Assembly (NCBI GenBank): GCA_000158135.1
Contig: DS999531.1
Span: 712,132-776,131, forward strand
DNA from: Rhodobacteraceae bacterium KLH11
GTDB lineage: Bacteria; Pseudomonadota; Alphaproteobacteria; Rhodobacterales; Rhodobacteraceae
Length of the DNA: 64,000 nucleotides
Reading direction: 5' to 3'
In this document: positions 18,396-27,353 of the stretch, piece after piece
How positions within the stretch are numbered: the first letter of the stretch is position 1
Layout: every line of letters starts with the position of its first letter
The notes under the pieces: generated by a model
Told to the model about the DNA's origin: nothing
What the model saw: only the letters and a program-made list of their open reading frames with translations
The model's database searches: none
Made by a program: the position numbers and the translations under genes

Positions 18396-18938
18396 GTGCA
18401 TCGATGGGCCTCTGACACATTCTGCGCCTCTTTGGCCTATGTGATTGCGTCGCTCCTCACGTTCGAGGTTCTGATGCCGCTGCAGGATATGTTCTTTCCC
18501 CATTATCCCAGCCACGCGAGTCTGCTGTTTCTGCCACATGGTGTGCGGGTTCTGTCGGCGTGGCTGTTGGGGTGGCGTGCCGTCATTGCGCTGCTGCCCG
18601 GGGTTTTCATCGTGTTTGCGATGGTCGGCGGCTGGGACGTCTTTCTACCCAGCAGATTGCTGGCGATCACAATCGCGGTGACGGTTGTGCCAGCCGTGTT
18701 TTACGCCTGCAAAGCGGCGGGTTGGGATCTGTTTCCGCGCGCCGACCACAAGCCCTGCTGGGTTTGCGTAATGGGGGTTGGGGTCGTGACTTCGGTCCTT
18801 GTATCGCTTCTGACCAATATGGCCTTTGGCAGCGCGGCAGTCGAATACATTGCGTATCTGATTGGCGATATCTTCGGGCTGCTCTTCCTGATGCTGGGCC
18901 TCCACTACGCGTTTCGCGTCGCAGAAAGGCGCGGTTAG
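18396..18938 (+). CDS. Integral membrane protein, MASE1-like in character
   Basis: 180 residues starting at GTG 18396; no in-frame ATG suits better. Most of the length is hydrophobic, with about five membrane helices. The segment LLFLPHGVRVLSAWLLGWRA recalls the sensory membrane domain MASE1, but no kinase or cyclase domain is attached. The function is unknown. Its stop region overlaps the convergent TauE/SafE gene by four bases. Together with the winged-helix gene just upstream it could sense a small molecule at the membrane; this is speculative. Confidence 0.65.
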   Translation: MHRWASDTFCASLAYVIASLLTFEVLMPLQDMFFPHYPSHASLLFLPHGVRVLSAWLLGWRAVIALLPGVFIVFAMVGGWDVFLPSRLLAITIAVTVVPAVFYACKAAGWDLFPRADHKPCWVCVMGVGVVTSVLVSLLTNMAFGSAAVEYIAYLIGDIFGLLFLMLGLHYAFRVAERRG

Positions 18939-19699
18939 CCCATTACGCCACGCCGCAACAGGTTCAGCCCGGCAATCAGCAAAACCAGCAATGTGAGCTT
19001 GCGGAATTGCGCCTGATCAATCCGGTCCTGCAAATACAGGCCGCCGCGCATGCCCAAGAGCGCTGGCAGCACCAGCAGCGCGGAAAACATCGCCGTCTGC
19101 GGGCGCAATACACCCGACCCCACATGGGCCACCACAAGCGCCACAGCCCCCAAACCATAGATGGCACCTTGCACCCGCATCTGGTCTTTCTTCGGTGTGT
19201 TCAATGCGGTCAGATAGGCGACTGTCGGCGGCCCCCAGACGCCCGAGATACCTCCGACCGCGCCAGCGATGGCACCTACCACCGCCTCAACCCGGGCCGA
19301 GGGTGCCTGCAACGTCAGCCTGAGGCCAAGAAGCTGAACCAGCGCAAAGAACGAAACCGGCACGCCCAGCGTCAGCAGAAACGCCTTTGGCGACAAGACG
19401 TTGATCAGCTGTGCGCTGGCCAGCAGGCACACCAATCCCACCCCAAGAAAGATACGGAATTTGCGGACCGAGGCGACCGCAGCGGGCACGCCTTCCCGCA
19501 GGGCCTGCACTCCGTTCGTCACCAGCGTGGGCAGGATCAGCCCCGCCAGCGCCAGATTGGGCGGCAGCATCATGCTAAGCCCCGACACCAGCACCATCGG
19601 CATCGCGAAACCCACCATGCCTTTGACCCAGCCCGCAACAAAGGCCACGATCAGAGCAAGATAGAAATCCTGCGGTGACATCAATGAAAACAGTCCCAT
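18935..19699 (-). CDS. Sulfite exporter TauE/SafE family membrane protein
   Basis: 254 residues, nearly all hydrophobic, with about eight membrane helices. The repeated Gly-rich turns typical of the family are present: FVAGWVKGMVGFAMPM near the N-terminus and GAIAGAVGGISGVWGPPTV in the second half. Members export sulfite, sulfoacetate or related organosulfur anions, but substrate cannot be read from sequence. It stands alone, divergent from mcd with 144 bp between starts. Confidence 0.87.
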   Translation of the reverse strand: MGLFSLMSPQDFYLALIVAFVAGWVKGMVGFAMPMVLVSGLSMMLPPNLALAGLILPTLVTNGVQALREGVPAAVASVRKFRIFLGVGLVCLLASAQLINVLSPKAFLLTLGVPVSFFALVQLLGLRLTLQAPSARVEAVVGAIAGAVGGISGVWGPPTVAYLTALNTPKKDQMRVQGAIYGLGAVALVVAHVGSGVLRPQTAMFSALLVLPALLGMRGGLYLQDRIDQAQFRKLTLLVLLIAGLNLLRRGVMG

Positions 19700-19792
19700 T
19701 GGCCCTTCATATCACTCAGGGTTTTTTCTGCACCGCAAAACTTCCTGAGTAATTTTTGAACTTTTTTCGCATATTGAACGTATTTTTGTTGC

Positions 19793-19806
19793 GCTGCATG
19801 TGCAGC
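19793..19806. promoter_or_regulatory. Inverted repeat upstream of mcd, possible operator
   Basis: GCTGCA-TG-TGCAGC, 38 bp before the mcd ATG. It is the only clear dyad in the TauE/mcd intergenic region, so it is a candidate binding site; no regulator can be named. Confidence 0.35.
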
Positions 19807-19843
19807 ATGTTATGACCAGTCGACCCAGAAAAGGACGTGATTC

Positions 19844-21535
19844 ATGGCCCATGATGGACAGGATATAACGAACATGACCCGGCCCGCGCTATTGCCTGAC
19901 CTTCTGACGCTGACGGCGGCGGCGCTGCCTGCGGTTGAGGCCGTATTCGACAAGGCGCGCGCGTCGGTTCGCGCTATGGTGATCCGCGAAGACCGGGTGT
20001 CGGCAGCCCTGATCGAAACCCATCAGACAGCCGCACATGGGCTGGCCTGGCTGGCAACCTACCAGCAAGCCCTGCAACAGATGCAGCGCTGGGCCGAGGC
20101 GCTTCAGGCCGATGGCAAGTTTGGCGAGATCGAACAGCTATTGCACCAGATCGCGTTCGGAGAATATCTGCACCAGATCGCCGGTGGCATCCCGATGAAC
20201 CAAGGGGAAACCGTTCGTTTACAAGATCTTGGCCTCGGCTGGGACGCTCTGTCCGGATTCCAGTGCAGCGAAGTTCAGACGCTGATGGCGCAGGCCAATT
20301 CGCAGGCCACCCGCACGCGGCTAGTCGAGCTGATGCAGGACCAGTCCGGTGCCACCATGTTCGGCGCATCGGGTCTGGACGAAGAGCTGGAGATGATCCG
20401 CGATCAGTTCCGCCGCTATGCACAGGAAAAGGTTGAGCCCAACGCCCATGACTGGCACCTCAGGGACGAGCTGATCCCGATCGAGATCATCGAGGAACTG
20501 GCTGAGATGGGCGTATTCGGCCTGACCATCCCCGAAGAGTTTGGTGGATTCGGCTTGTCCAAAGCCTCGATGTGCGTGGTGTCCGAGGAGCTTTCGCGCG
20601 GTTACATCGGTGTGGGGTCTCTGGGGACGCGCTCCGAGATCGCGGCGGAACTGATCATCGCGGGCGGTACGGATGAACAGAAGGCCAATTGGCTGCCAAA
20701 GCTGGCCAGTGCTGAAATCCTACCCACTGCGGTTTTCACCGAACCCAATACCGGGTCTGATCTGGGCAGCCTGCGCACGCGTGCCGTCAAGGATAACGAT
20801 GGTAACTATAAGATTACGGGCAATAAAACATGGATTACCCATGCCGCGCGCACCCATGTGATGACCCTTCTGGCCCGCACCAACCCCGACAGCACTGATC
20901 ACCGGGGCTTGTCCATGTTCCTTGCCGAAAAGACGCCCGGAACTGACGAGAACCCTTTCCCCACCCCGGGCATGACCGGCGGTGAGATCGAGGTGCTGGG
21001 CTATCGCGGTATGAAGGAATATGAGCTGGGTTTCGATGGTTTCGAAGTGAAGGGTAAGAACCTTCTGGGCGGCGAAGAAGGCAAAGGTTTCAAGCAGTTA
21101 ATGGAAACCTTCGAATCCGCCCGCATCCAGACTGCTGCCCGCGCCATCGGCGTGGCGCAAAGCGCGCTGGACATCGCCATGCAATATGCGCAGGACCGCA
21201 AGCAATTCGGCAAATCGCTGATCAACTTTCCCCGCGTCTCGGGCAAATTGGCGATGATGGCGGTTGAGATCATGATCGCTCGACAGCTAACTTATTATTC
21301 TGCATGGGAAAAAGACCACGGCCAACGGTGCGATCTTGAGGCCGGGATGGCCAAGCTTCTGGGCGCGCGGGTGGCCTGGGCCGCGGCAGACAATGGGCTG
21401 CAGATCCACGGCGGCAACGGCTTCGCGCTGGAATACAAGATCAGCCGCGTGCTGTGTGATGCGCGCATCCTGAACATCTTTGAAGGTGCCGCCGAGATTC
21501 AGGCGCAGGTGATCGCACGGCGGTTGCTGGGCTGA
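19844..21535 (+). CDS. mcd: (2S)-Methylsuccinyl-CoA dehydrogenase
   Basis: FAD enzyme that oxidises methylsuccinyl-CoA to mesaconyl-CoA in the ethylmalonyl-CoA pathway for acetate assimilation. At 563 residues it is about 170 longer than an ordinary acyl-CoA dehydrogenase; that N-terminal extension, including EYLHQIAGGIPMNQGE, marks Mcd. The dehydrogenase core starts near residue 180 with DQFRRYAQEKVEPNAHDWHL. Seen: TEPNTGSDLGS and KTWITHA for FAD, QIHGGNGF, and the catalytic Glu in IFEGAAEIQ near the end. AAGGACG lies before the ATG. A terminator hairpin follows. The other pathway enzymes (Ccr, Ecm, Mch, Mcl) are not in this window. Confidence 0.9.
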   Translation: MAHDGQDITNMTRPALLPDLLTLTAAALPAVEAVFDKARASVRAMVIREDRVSAALIETHQTAAHGLAWLATYQQALQQMQRWAEALQADGKFGEIEQLLHQIAFGEYLHQIAGGIPMNQGETVRLQDLGLGWDALSGFQCSEVQTLMAQANSQATRTRLVELMQDQSGATMFGASGLDEELEMIRDQFRRYAQEKVEPNAHDWHLRDELIPIEIIEELAEMGVFGLTIPEEFGGFGLSKASMCVVSEELSRGYIGVGSLGTRSEIAAELIIAGGTDEQKANWLPKLASAEILPTAVFTEPNTGSDLGSLRTRAVKDNDGNYKITGNKTWITHAARTHVMTLLARTNPDSTDHRGLSMFLAEKTPGTDENPFPTPGMTGGEIEVLGYRGMKEYELGFDGFEVKGKNLLGGEEGKGFKQLMETFESARIQTAARAIGVAQSALDIAMQYAQDRKQFGKSLINFPRVSGKLAMMAVEIMIARQLTYYSAWEKDHGQRCDLEAGMAKLLGARVAWAAADNGLQIHGGNGFALEYKISRVLCDARILNIFEGAAEIQAQVIARRLLG

Positions 21536-21564
21536 CGCCCGGCACATTGCGGTTTTCCCAACTG

Positions 21565-21590
21565 AACCCGGCCACGTGCCGGGTTCTCTT
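21565..21590 (+). terminator. Intrinsic terminator after mcd
   Basis: Stem AACCCGGC (21565-21572), loop CACGT, stem GCCGGGTT (21578-21585), followed by CTCTT and a further T-rich stretch. It is 29 bp after the mcd stop on the + strand. Confidence 0.75.
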
Positions 21591-21751
21591 ATTCTTCCGT
21601 GTTGTACATGCCTCACGACCCGGATCTTCCAAGGTGTACCACTTGGTTTTGTGATCGCGTCGGCGAAACTTCCCCCTCGGATCGGGTGCAGAAATCGGGT
21701 AAAGGGCGTCAACCAGAACCAGCCCCCGAGCTGGCCAGAGGAGAATCGAGC

Positions 21752-22294
21752 GTGAAGATTATTATCGCAGTTTTGGCCACCTGCCTGACCCTCGCCGGAT
21801 GTGCCATGGCTCCGGTCAGAGGGCCTGACGATGTAGACCAGCTGGCGCAAGCGATCCAGCAGCTTGGCCCCGATGTCGACCCGGCCGAGGCGCGACGGGC
21901 TGCCGAGATATCCTATGCCTATTCAAGCCAGCTGAAACAGGAATGGAACGTCACCGATCTGGCTATCATTCACAATGCAAAAGTCGCCAACGGCTTTCGC
22001 GAAAAGGGCCTGTGCAACGACTGGGCGCAGGCCATGACCACGCGCCTGCGGCAAGAGAATTTTCGCACGCTGGACCTGCACTGGGCCACGTCACCGCCAA
22101 CCGCATTCCGGATCATCCACCATTCGGCCCTGATCAGCGCCAAGGGGGATTCGATGTATGACGGCATCATCCTTGATCCGTGGCGCAACAGTGGCGTGCT
22201 GTACTGGGGGCCCGTGCGCGAAGATACCAGATATAATTGGCGGCCGCGTCTGGAAGTGCGGGAAGAGTTGATCAGCGGCGTGAACCCCTATTGA
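21752..22294 (+). CDS. Predicted lipoprotein of unknown function
   Basis: The frame is open from 21599, but a GTG at 21752 is preceded by AGAGGAGAA and starts a proper leader ending in the lipobox LAGC (Cys17), so that start is chosen (180 residues). The mature domain contains GLCNDWAQAMTTRL and a His-rich HHSALI strand followed by DGIILDPWRN. The conserved Cys/His/Asp-like order (C in GLCNDW, H in HHS, D in LDPW) recalls a papain-like fold, but this is only a visual impression. It is followed 12 bp later by the META gene. Confidence 0.72.
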   Translation: MKIIIAVLATCLTLAGCAMAPVRGPDDVDQLAQAIQQLGPDVDPAEARRAAEISYAYSSQLKQEWNVTDLAIIHNAKVANGFREKGLCNDWAQAMTTRLRQENFRTLDLHWATSPPTAFRIIHHSALISAKGDSMYDGIILDPWRNSGVLYWGPVREDTRYNWRPRLEVREELISGVNPY

Positions 22295-22306
22295 CAGGAT
22301 AGTGTA

Positions 22307-22699
22307 ATGTTACGTCTGGCCCTGATCCTGCCCTTCGCGGCCCTGTTCCAATGCGACAAGGATGAAACTGTCGCAGCCTATGGCGCAGCGGATCAGGCCT
22401 GGGCGCTGCAGGAAATCGACGGACAACCGTTTGAGGCCAGTGCGCTGCTGCGTTTCCCAGAAGAGGGACGGATCGAGGGCAATGCCCCCTGCAACACCTA
22501 CTCGGGCATTCTGAACGCCCCCTACCCCTGGTTCGGGATCACGGATCTGGCCGCCACCCGCGCGGCCTGTGCCGGGCTTGAGGCCGAGGGCGTCTATTTC
22601 GCCGCACTGATGACCATGACCCAATCCGAAGTATCGGGGGACGTGCTGATCCTGCGCAATGAGGATGGGCACGAGATGGTGTTCAAAGCCGCCGAGTAA
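22307..22699 (+). CDS. META domain protein (HslJ-like)
   Basis: 130 residues with a short hydrophobic N-terminus ending FQC, possibly a lipobox. The remainder is a META/HslJ-type beta domain: [30 protein letters not shown] (two Gly-flanked turns with the CN pair) and TRAACAGLE. Family members are small envelope or secreted proteins, some linked to motility or heat-induced resistance. It probably forms an operon with the preceding lipoprotein. The last 17 bases overlap the end of the convergent recO. Confidence 0.8.
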   Translation: MLRLALILPFAALFQCDKDETVAAYGAADQAWALQEIDGQPFEASALLRFPEEGRIEGNAPCNTYSGILNAPYPWFGITDLAATRAACAGLEAEGVYFAALMTMTQSEVSGDVLILRNEDGHEMVFKAAE

Positions 22700-23408
22700 A
22701 CTGCGCCACAAAGCGCGCACGCGCATCCGGCAAGGGTGTGTGCCCCAGCGACGGGGCCAGATGGTTCTCCAGAAAATATCCGGTAGTGCGCAGGGCCTCG
22801 GCAATCCCGGCATCCGGCGCGGCCCCTTCGCCGCGCAGACAGGGCGGCAGGGGCAACAGCTTGTCGGCCCATTCGCCTGCCCCTGCCCGGCTGACCGCGC
22901 GTCCGGTTTTGGGTGAGACATAGACCAGCCCATCGGTCACGCCCGTCACCGCGCAGGCCGAAAGGTCAAGGCCAAAGCCAAGTTCCTCAAGCAGAGCCAG
23001 TTCCCAGCGCAGATAGGCCAGCGGCCAGACCTCATCCTGCCCCAACAGGTCCATCAACTGCTCGGTCTGTTTGTAGATCGCAGGATGCGGCTCGCGTTCG
23101 GGCAGGCAGAAAGACAACAGCGCCACCACCGCGTTCAATCCGGCCAAAGCCAGCCGCCCCGAAAACGCCGCCGCCGCGCGCGAACGCAGGGGCTCGACCT
23201 GAAAGGTACCGATATGTTCCTCAAGCCGCGCCCGCCAAAGCACATCCAGCTGCGCCCCCGGTTGCAGGATGGGCGCAATCTTGCGGCTGGTACCGCCGCG
23301 CACGACACCGGCATGGCGGCCATGGCCTTCGGTGAAGACCTCGATAATCGCCGCCGTCTCACCATGGCGGCGCGCGGTCAGAAGTATGCCGTGATCACGC
23401 CAGTCCAC
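22683..23408 (-). CDS. recO: DNA repair protein RecO
   Basis: 241 residues. RecO works with RecF and RecR to load RecA on gapped DNA. The N-terminal OB-fold starts [25 protein letters not shown] with the family pattern [10 protein letters not shown] (about 35-44); the helical C-terminal domain includes [21 protein letters not shown] and ends in [12 protein letters not shown]...RARFVAQF. No zinc-type Cys cluster is evident. In many alphaproteobacteria recO follows era; here three small genes lie between them. Confidence 0.92.
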   Translation of the reverse strand: MDWRDHGILLTARRHGETAAIIEVFTEGHGRHAGVVRGGTSRKIAPILQPGAQLDVLWRARLEEHIGTFQVEPLRSRAAAAFSGRLALAGLNAVVALLSFCLPEREPHPAIYKQTEQLMDLLGQDEVWPLAYLRWELALLEELGFGLDLSACAVTGVTDGLVYVSPKTGRAVSRAGAGEWADKLLPLPPCLRGEGAAPDAGIAEALRTTGYFLENHLAPSLGHTPLPDARARFVAQFTRRL

Positions 23409-23609
23409 GTTCGGCCCCGTTCAGTCATCCGGTAGGTCTGTAGAAAATCTTATGGTGGTTACGCGTTCAAGGTACAATCGGCTCAGCCAGCGCAAAGACT
23501 GATCGCCGCTTTGACAGGAGACCGTTTTTGCAACAAAACCGGATACGCATTGCGCACAATCAGTTCAACCACTATGTTCGCCTTATGTTCCGCGCAAAGG
23601 ATTTCAAAA

Positions 23610-23999
23610 ATGTCCCTTAACTATGTCATGATCGGATCGAACGATGTGGCCAAAGCACGCACCTATTACGACGTGGTTGTTCCGCAGATCGGCGGGAAGG
23701 TCGTCGCCGAATACATGCCGCATGCTGTCTGTTATGAGCTGCGCGGCGGCGGACGCCTGTGGGTTGCGACACCTCATAATCACGAGGCCGCTACTGTGGG
23801 AAACGGCAACATGGTTGGTCTGTTGTGCCAAAGCCAGGCGGAGGTTCGAGAGGCGCACGCGGCAGCATTGGCCAATGGTGGAACAAACGAGGGCGACCCG
23901 GGCGATCGCCCCCAATATGGCCCGGACTTCTTTGGGGCCTATGCGCGTGATCCCGAAGGGAACAAGATGAGTTTTGTCTATTTCGCTGACGCAGGGTGA
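23610..23999 (+). CDS. VOC (glyoxalase/bleomycin resistance) family protein
   Basis: The frame opens at 23511, but the ATG at 23610 after AAAGGA starts a standard VOC domain (MSLNYVMIGSNDVAKARTYYDVV), giving 129 residues. The two beta-alpha-beta-beta-beta halves end in RDPEGNKMSFVYF, the usual metal-side strand. The function of individual VOC members cannot be read from sequence; many are lyases or binding proteins. It is isolated and divergent from recO. Confidence 0.82.
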   Translation: MSLNYVMIGSNDVAKARTYYDVVVPQIGGKVVAEYMPHAVCYELRGGGRLWVATPHNHEAATVGNGNMVGLLCQSQAEVREAHAAALANGGTNEGDPGDRPQYGPDFFGAYARDPEGNKMSFVYFADAG

Positions 24000-24057
24000 T
24001 CGCGCTTCAATTCCCGTCGGGCTTGATGGTGAAAAGAACCTCAGCGCAGCGGGAATG

Positions 24058-24381
24058 TCAGAACGTCACCCCCGCATGGATCAGGATGCCGACAACCATC
24101 AGAAGGTTCAGCAGCATCGAGAGGCCATTGCCCACATATATCGGTAATTTGCCCACAACCAACCCGTAGGTGAACCATAGAAAAGACAAAATCGCATAAA
24201 GCGACCAGGACAGCAACGACTGGCCGGTCGCGTGTTCGGAATGGGTAAAGTAGAGCTTGACCAGTTGCGGGAGCGTGGCAAAGGGACCAACAACCCCGAT
24301 GAAAACCATGAACCCCTCGAAGCGCTGCATCCAGTGGCCCAGATTTGACTTTTCCAGTTTCTGAGCAAGCGTTTCAGCCAC
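24058..24381 (-). CDS. SemiSWEET / PQ-loop-like small membrane protein
   Basis: 107 residues from a GTG at 24381 with GGTAGGGG upstream; the frame is open to 24480 but that part looks non-coding. Three membrane helices follow an amphipathic N-terminus, the first with VGPFATLPQLVKLY, whose Pro-Gln pair matches the PQ-loop of SemiSWEET sugar transporters. GNGLSMLLNLLMVVGILI forms the last helix. SemiSWEETs are dimers of three-helix units moving sugars; here the substrate is unknown. Same strand as DUF1491 and era. Confidence 0.7.
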   Translation of the reverse strand: MAETLAQKLEKSNLGHWMQRFEGFMVFIGVVGPFATLPQLVKLYFTHSEHATGQSLLSWSLYAILSFLWFTYGLVVGKLPIYVGNGLSMLLNLLMVVGILIHAGVTF

Positions 24382-24492
24382 GCCAGTACCCCTACCTTGC
24401 CTCCCCCTCAGTCGGGTCAGCCCAAAACCAATCAAATACAGTGTCAAAATACCCGTATTGCGCCTTGCGTCAAAGACCAATTGACGCCAGCG

Positions 24493-24822
24493 CTATTCAA
24501 GACCCTCTTCCCCCAGCAAATGCCGCCCCTGCCGGTCTTCGACCTCGATCACCCAAAGGTCAGGGTCAAAACTGCGCTGACGGGTGATGGCGGCGTCCAC
24601 ATCGGCCTCGGAACCAGAAGAGAGTTCCACCCATTTGCGTTCGCCACTCAAAAGGTCAAAACTGCGCTGAAACGCCGTGGACTGCCCATCAAGCGTGTTG
24701 AGCTTGACCAGCACCGCACCTGCGGTGTCATCCCCATGGGCGACAACAAAGGCCGGGATTTCCTGAAACCGCAGCCGCGCCAGATAGGCATGCACCCAGA
24801 ATTCAGCCGTCAGCCGGGTCAT
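24493..24822 (-). CDS. DUF1491 family protein
   Basis: 109 residues from the ATG at 24822 (MTRLTAEFWVHAYLARL). The pattern FWVHAYLARLRFQEIPAFVVAHGDDTAGAVLVKL, with a polar tail SFDPDLWVIEVEDRQGRHLL, matches the alphaproteobacterial DUF1491 family, usually found next to era. No biochemical role is known. It begins 52 bp after the era stop, and an AT-rich palindrome lies in that gap. Confidence 0.85.
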   Translation of the reverse strand: MTRLTAEFWVHAYLARLRFQEIPAFVVAHGDDTAGAVLVKLNTLDGQSTAFQRSFDLLSGERKWVELSSGSEADVDAAITRQRSFDPDLWVIEVEDRQGRHLLGEEGLE

Positions 24823-24843
24823 AGCACCCTCTCGGCCCGCGTT

Positions 24844-24866
24844 AAGAATTTTCGACGAAAATTCTT
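24844..24866. repeat. AT-rich palindrome between era and the DUF1491 gene
   Basis: Arms AAGAATTTTCG (24844-24854) and CGAAAATTCTT (24856-24866) around one A. It has the same TTTTCG-A-CGAAAA core as the palindrome at 8393-8413. It lies inside an operon, so it is more likely an mRNA processing or stability element than a terminator. Confidence 0.75.
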
Positions 24867-24874
24867 GGCCCCGA

Positions 24875-25783
24875 TCATGCGTTGCCGTCTTTGAAATCCA
24901 GACCCATTTCCGAGTAGCGTTCGGATTCTTCCAGCCAGTTGGGTCGAACCTTGACCTGCAGGAACAGATGGATCTTGCGATCGAGGAACTCTTCCAACTC
25001 CGCCCGCGCGGCCTGGCTGACGGCCTTGATGGTTTCACCACGCTTGCCCAGCACGATACCTTTGTGGCCGTCGCGCATGACATAGATGACCTGATCGATC
25101 TTGGCCGATCCATCTTTACGCTCTTCCCAGTTCTCGGTCTCGACCGTCAGCTGATAGGGCAGTTCCTGATGCAAGCGCAGGGTCAGTTTCTCGCGCGTCA
25201 TCTCGGCTGCAATCATACGCAGGGGCAGATCGGCGATCTGGTCTTCGGGGTAAAGCCACGGGCCTTCCGGCAGTTCCGAGGCCAGCCACTGGCGCAGGTC
25301 GTCCACGCCGTGGCCCTTTTCGGCCGAGATCATGAAGGTCTCGGCAAAAGGATAGCGCGCGTTCAGATCGCTGGTCAGGGCCAGCAGTTTCTCGGACGGC
25401 ACTTTGTCGATCTTGTTGATCGCCAGCGCAATCGTGCGGCCCTGCCCGATCTCTTCCAGGCCTTCAAGGATGCGTTCGACCCCTTCGGTGATGCCGCGAT
25501 GCGCCTCGACCATCAGCACCACCACATCCGCATCCGCTGCCCCGCCCCAGGCGGCAGCGACCATGGCGCGGTCCAGACGGCGGCGGGGTTTGAACAAGCC
25601 CGGTGTGTCCACAAAGACCAGTTGCGCCTCACCCTCCATCGCCACGCCCCGGATGCGGGCGCGGGTGGTCTGGACCTTATGGGTCACGATCGAGACCTTG
25701 GCCCCGACCATACGGTTCAGAAGGGTGGATTTGCCTGCGTTGGGCTCTCCGATCAGGGCGATAAATCCGGCGCGTGTGGTCAT
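24875..25783 (-). CDS. era: GTPase Era
   Basis: Ribosome-assembly GTPase that binds 16S rRNA near its 3' end. The 302-residue protein shows G1 GEPNAGKST (about 12-20), G3 DTPG (about 59-62), G4 NKID (about 121-124) and a C-terminal KH domain with IYVMRDGHKGIVLGKRGETIK (about 232-252). In relatives era follows rnc directly; here a divergent oxidase gene and a membrane gene lie between them. Confidence 0.96.
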   Translation of the reverse strand: MTTRAGFIALIGEPNAGKSTLLNRMVGAKVSIVTHKVQTTRARIRGVAMEGEAQLVFVDTPGLFKPRRRLDRAMVAAAWGGAADADVVVLMVEAHRGITEGVERILEGLEEIGQGRTIALAINKIDKVPSEKLLALTSDLNARYPFAETFMISAEKGHGVDDLRQWLASELPEGPWLYPEDQIADLPLRMIAAEMTREKLTLRLHQELPYQLTVETENWEERKDGSAKIDQVIYVMRDGHKGIVLGKRGETIKAVSQAARAELEEFLDRKIHLFLQVKVRPNWLEESERYSEMGLDFKDGNA

Positions 25784-25941
25784 GTATCCTGCGATCCTGT
25801 TTGCAAGTGCGCACCCCTATAGCAGAATGCACGCACGAGCCAGAGGGATTTGTCACATTGCGGCGAAGTGGTTTTGGTGACACCAAGGCCACACGCCGCG
25901 CCAGTCCAAGCCAGGCGATTATCCATTCAGTGAGGTGAGGT

Positions 25942-27318
25942 ATGAAACGGCGGGATTTTCTTTTGGGCAGCACAGCAGCAGCGGGTGCGCTGGGTCTGAG
26001 CGGGTTCAGTCTGGCGGCAAATGCGCCGGAACTGGTGATCCAGCCCGCTCGTTTTGCGCTGCGCGATCAGATGACAGATGGTATGGTCAGCCTGTCACCC
26101 GACGCGCCGCCTCCGATCCTCTATGGCAAACAAGGTGAGGTGATGCGCCTGCCCGTGCGCAATACCCTGCCCGATTATACAGCAATGCACTGGCACGGGT
26201 TGCGGATCGCCAACCAGATGGACGGGGTGCCCTATCTGACCCAGATGCCAATGGGCGAAGGCGAGGTATTTCCTTATGAGTTCACACCGCCCGATGCCGG
26301 GACCTATTGGTATCATCCCCACTGCATGACGATGGACCAGATGGCCCATGGGTTGACCGGGGTGATGGTGATTGCCGAGGCCGAGCATCCCGGTTTTGAC
26401 AGCGAACAAGTGATCAATCTGCGCGATTTCCGGCTGGATGAGGACAACCAGTTTCTACCCGCTTATACTCAACGCGGTGCAGCCCGCGCAGGAACATTCG
26501 GCAATGTGCAAACCGCGAACTGGCTGCAGGCGCCGGTTTATGATCATGCTGCAGGCGGGTTGGTGCGGCTGCGCGTGGTAAACACTGACACGACCCGCAT
26601 CTACAAGCTGCATCTTGAGGGGGCCGAGGCCCGGATCATCGCATGGGACGGGCATCCCGTGGATATTGAGGTTCCGATGCCCAGCGCCCAAGATCCCCTG
26701 CTTGTTGGCCCCGGGCAGCGCGTTGATTTCGCGGTGACCATGCCCGGGGGCGAAGGTCAAACCGTGACTCTGATGGCCAAGCTGCCCGGGCAGCCACTCA
26801 GGGCGATGGCTGAGTTACGCGCAATCGGGCCCTCATCCGCGCGCGACCTGCGCGAGTTGCGGCCCCTGCCCGCAAACCCCGTCGCCCGGCCTGACCTGAA
26901 CAAGGCCGAACCGCATGAGTTTGTCTTTGGCTGGACCCCGGAAGGCGGTGAGCCCAATAACGGCTTCTGCGGGTCGCTGGGGTATAATTTCTGGTCGATC
27001 AACCGCACGCCATGGCCGGGTGATGCGGCAGAAGGCACCGGGCCGCTGGCCACGCTGGAAATGGGCAAAAGCTATGTCCTGCGGTTGCGCAACGAATCCC
27101 CCAACCTGCATCCCATCCACCTGCATGGGCTGGTTTTTGTTCCAATCAATTCAAACCTGCGCAGGTTGCCACCGCTGCTAACGGATACGATGCTGTTGTT
27201 AAGGGGGGAAGTGGTCGAGATCGCGCTGGTCGCGGACAATCCCGGCGACTGGGCGTTTCATTGTCATGTGATCGAGCACCAGAAAACCGGGCTGGCCGGA
27301 TTCATTCGCGTGGTCTGA
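25942..27318 (+). CDS. Multicopper oxidase, Tat-exported
   Basis: 458 residues. The N-terminus MKRRDFLLGSTAAAGALGLS is a twin-arginine leader, so export is in the folded state. Copper ligands are complete: HWH at 83-85, HPH at 125-127, HPIHLHG at 390-396 and HCHVIEH at 440-446. The axial residue of the type 1 site is Leu451, not Met, which in laccases usually goes with higher redox potential. Substrate (Cu(I), Fe(II), Mn(II) or phenols) is open; there is no Met-rich region of the CueO kind. It is the only + strand gene inside the rnc-era block. Confidence 0.92.
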   Translation: MKRRDFLLGSTAAAGALGLSGFSLAANAPELVIQPARFALRDQMTDGMVSLSPDAPPPILYGKQGEVMRLPVRNTLPDYTAMHWHGLRIANQMDGVPYLTQMPMGEGEVFPYEFTPPDAGTYWYHPHCMTMDQMAHGLTGVMVIAEAEHPGFDSEQVINLRDFRLDEDNQFLPAYTQRGAARAGTFGNVQTANWLQAPVYDHAAGGLVRLRVVNTDTTRIYKLHLEGAEARIIAWDGHPVDIEVPMPSAQDPLLVGPGQRVDFAVTMPGGEGQTVTLMAKLPGQPLRAMAELRAIGPSSARDLRELRPLPANPVARPDLNKAEPHEFVFGWTPEGGEPNNGFCGSLGYNFWSINRTPWPGDAAEGTGPLATLEMGKSYVLRLRNESPNLHPIHLHGLVFVPINSNLRRLPPLLTDTMLLLRGEVVEIALVADNPGDWAFHCHVIEHQKTGLAGFIRVV

Positions 27319-27341
27319 GGGGTACATTCAGCACCCCTCAG
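27315..27341. terminator. Hairpin between convergent genes
   Basis: Arms CTGAGGGGT (27315-27323) and ACCCCTCAG (27333-27341), loop of nine bases. The first arm includes the oxidase stop codon. CCCGGTTTT follows on the + strand. It may terminate both the oxidase and the opposing membrane gene. Confidence 0.6.
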
Positions 27342-27353
27342 CCCGGTTTTGGA

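Noticed and set aside
18560..19678. 372-residue open frame overlapping the TauE/SafE gene
   Set aside because: Antisense to a clear membrane-protein gene; sequence is Gln/Arg/His-rich low complexity.
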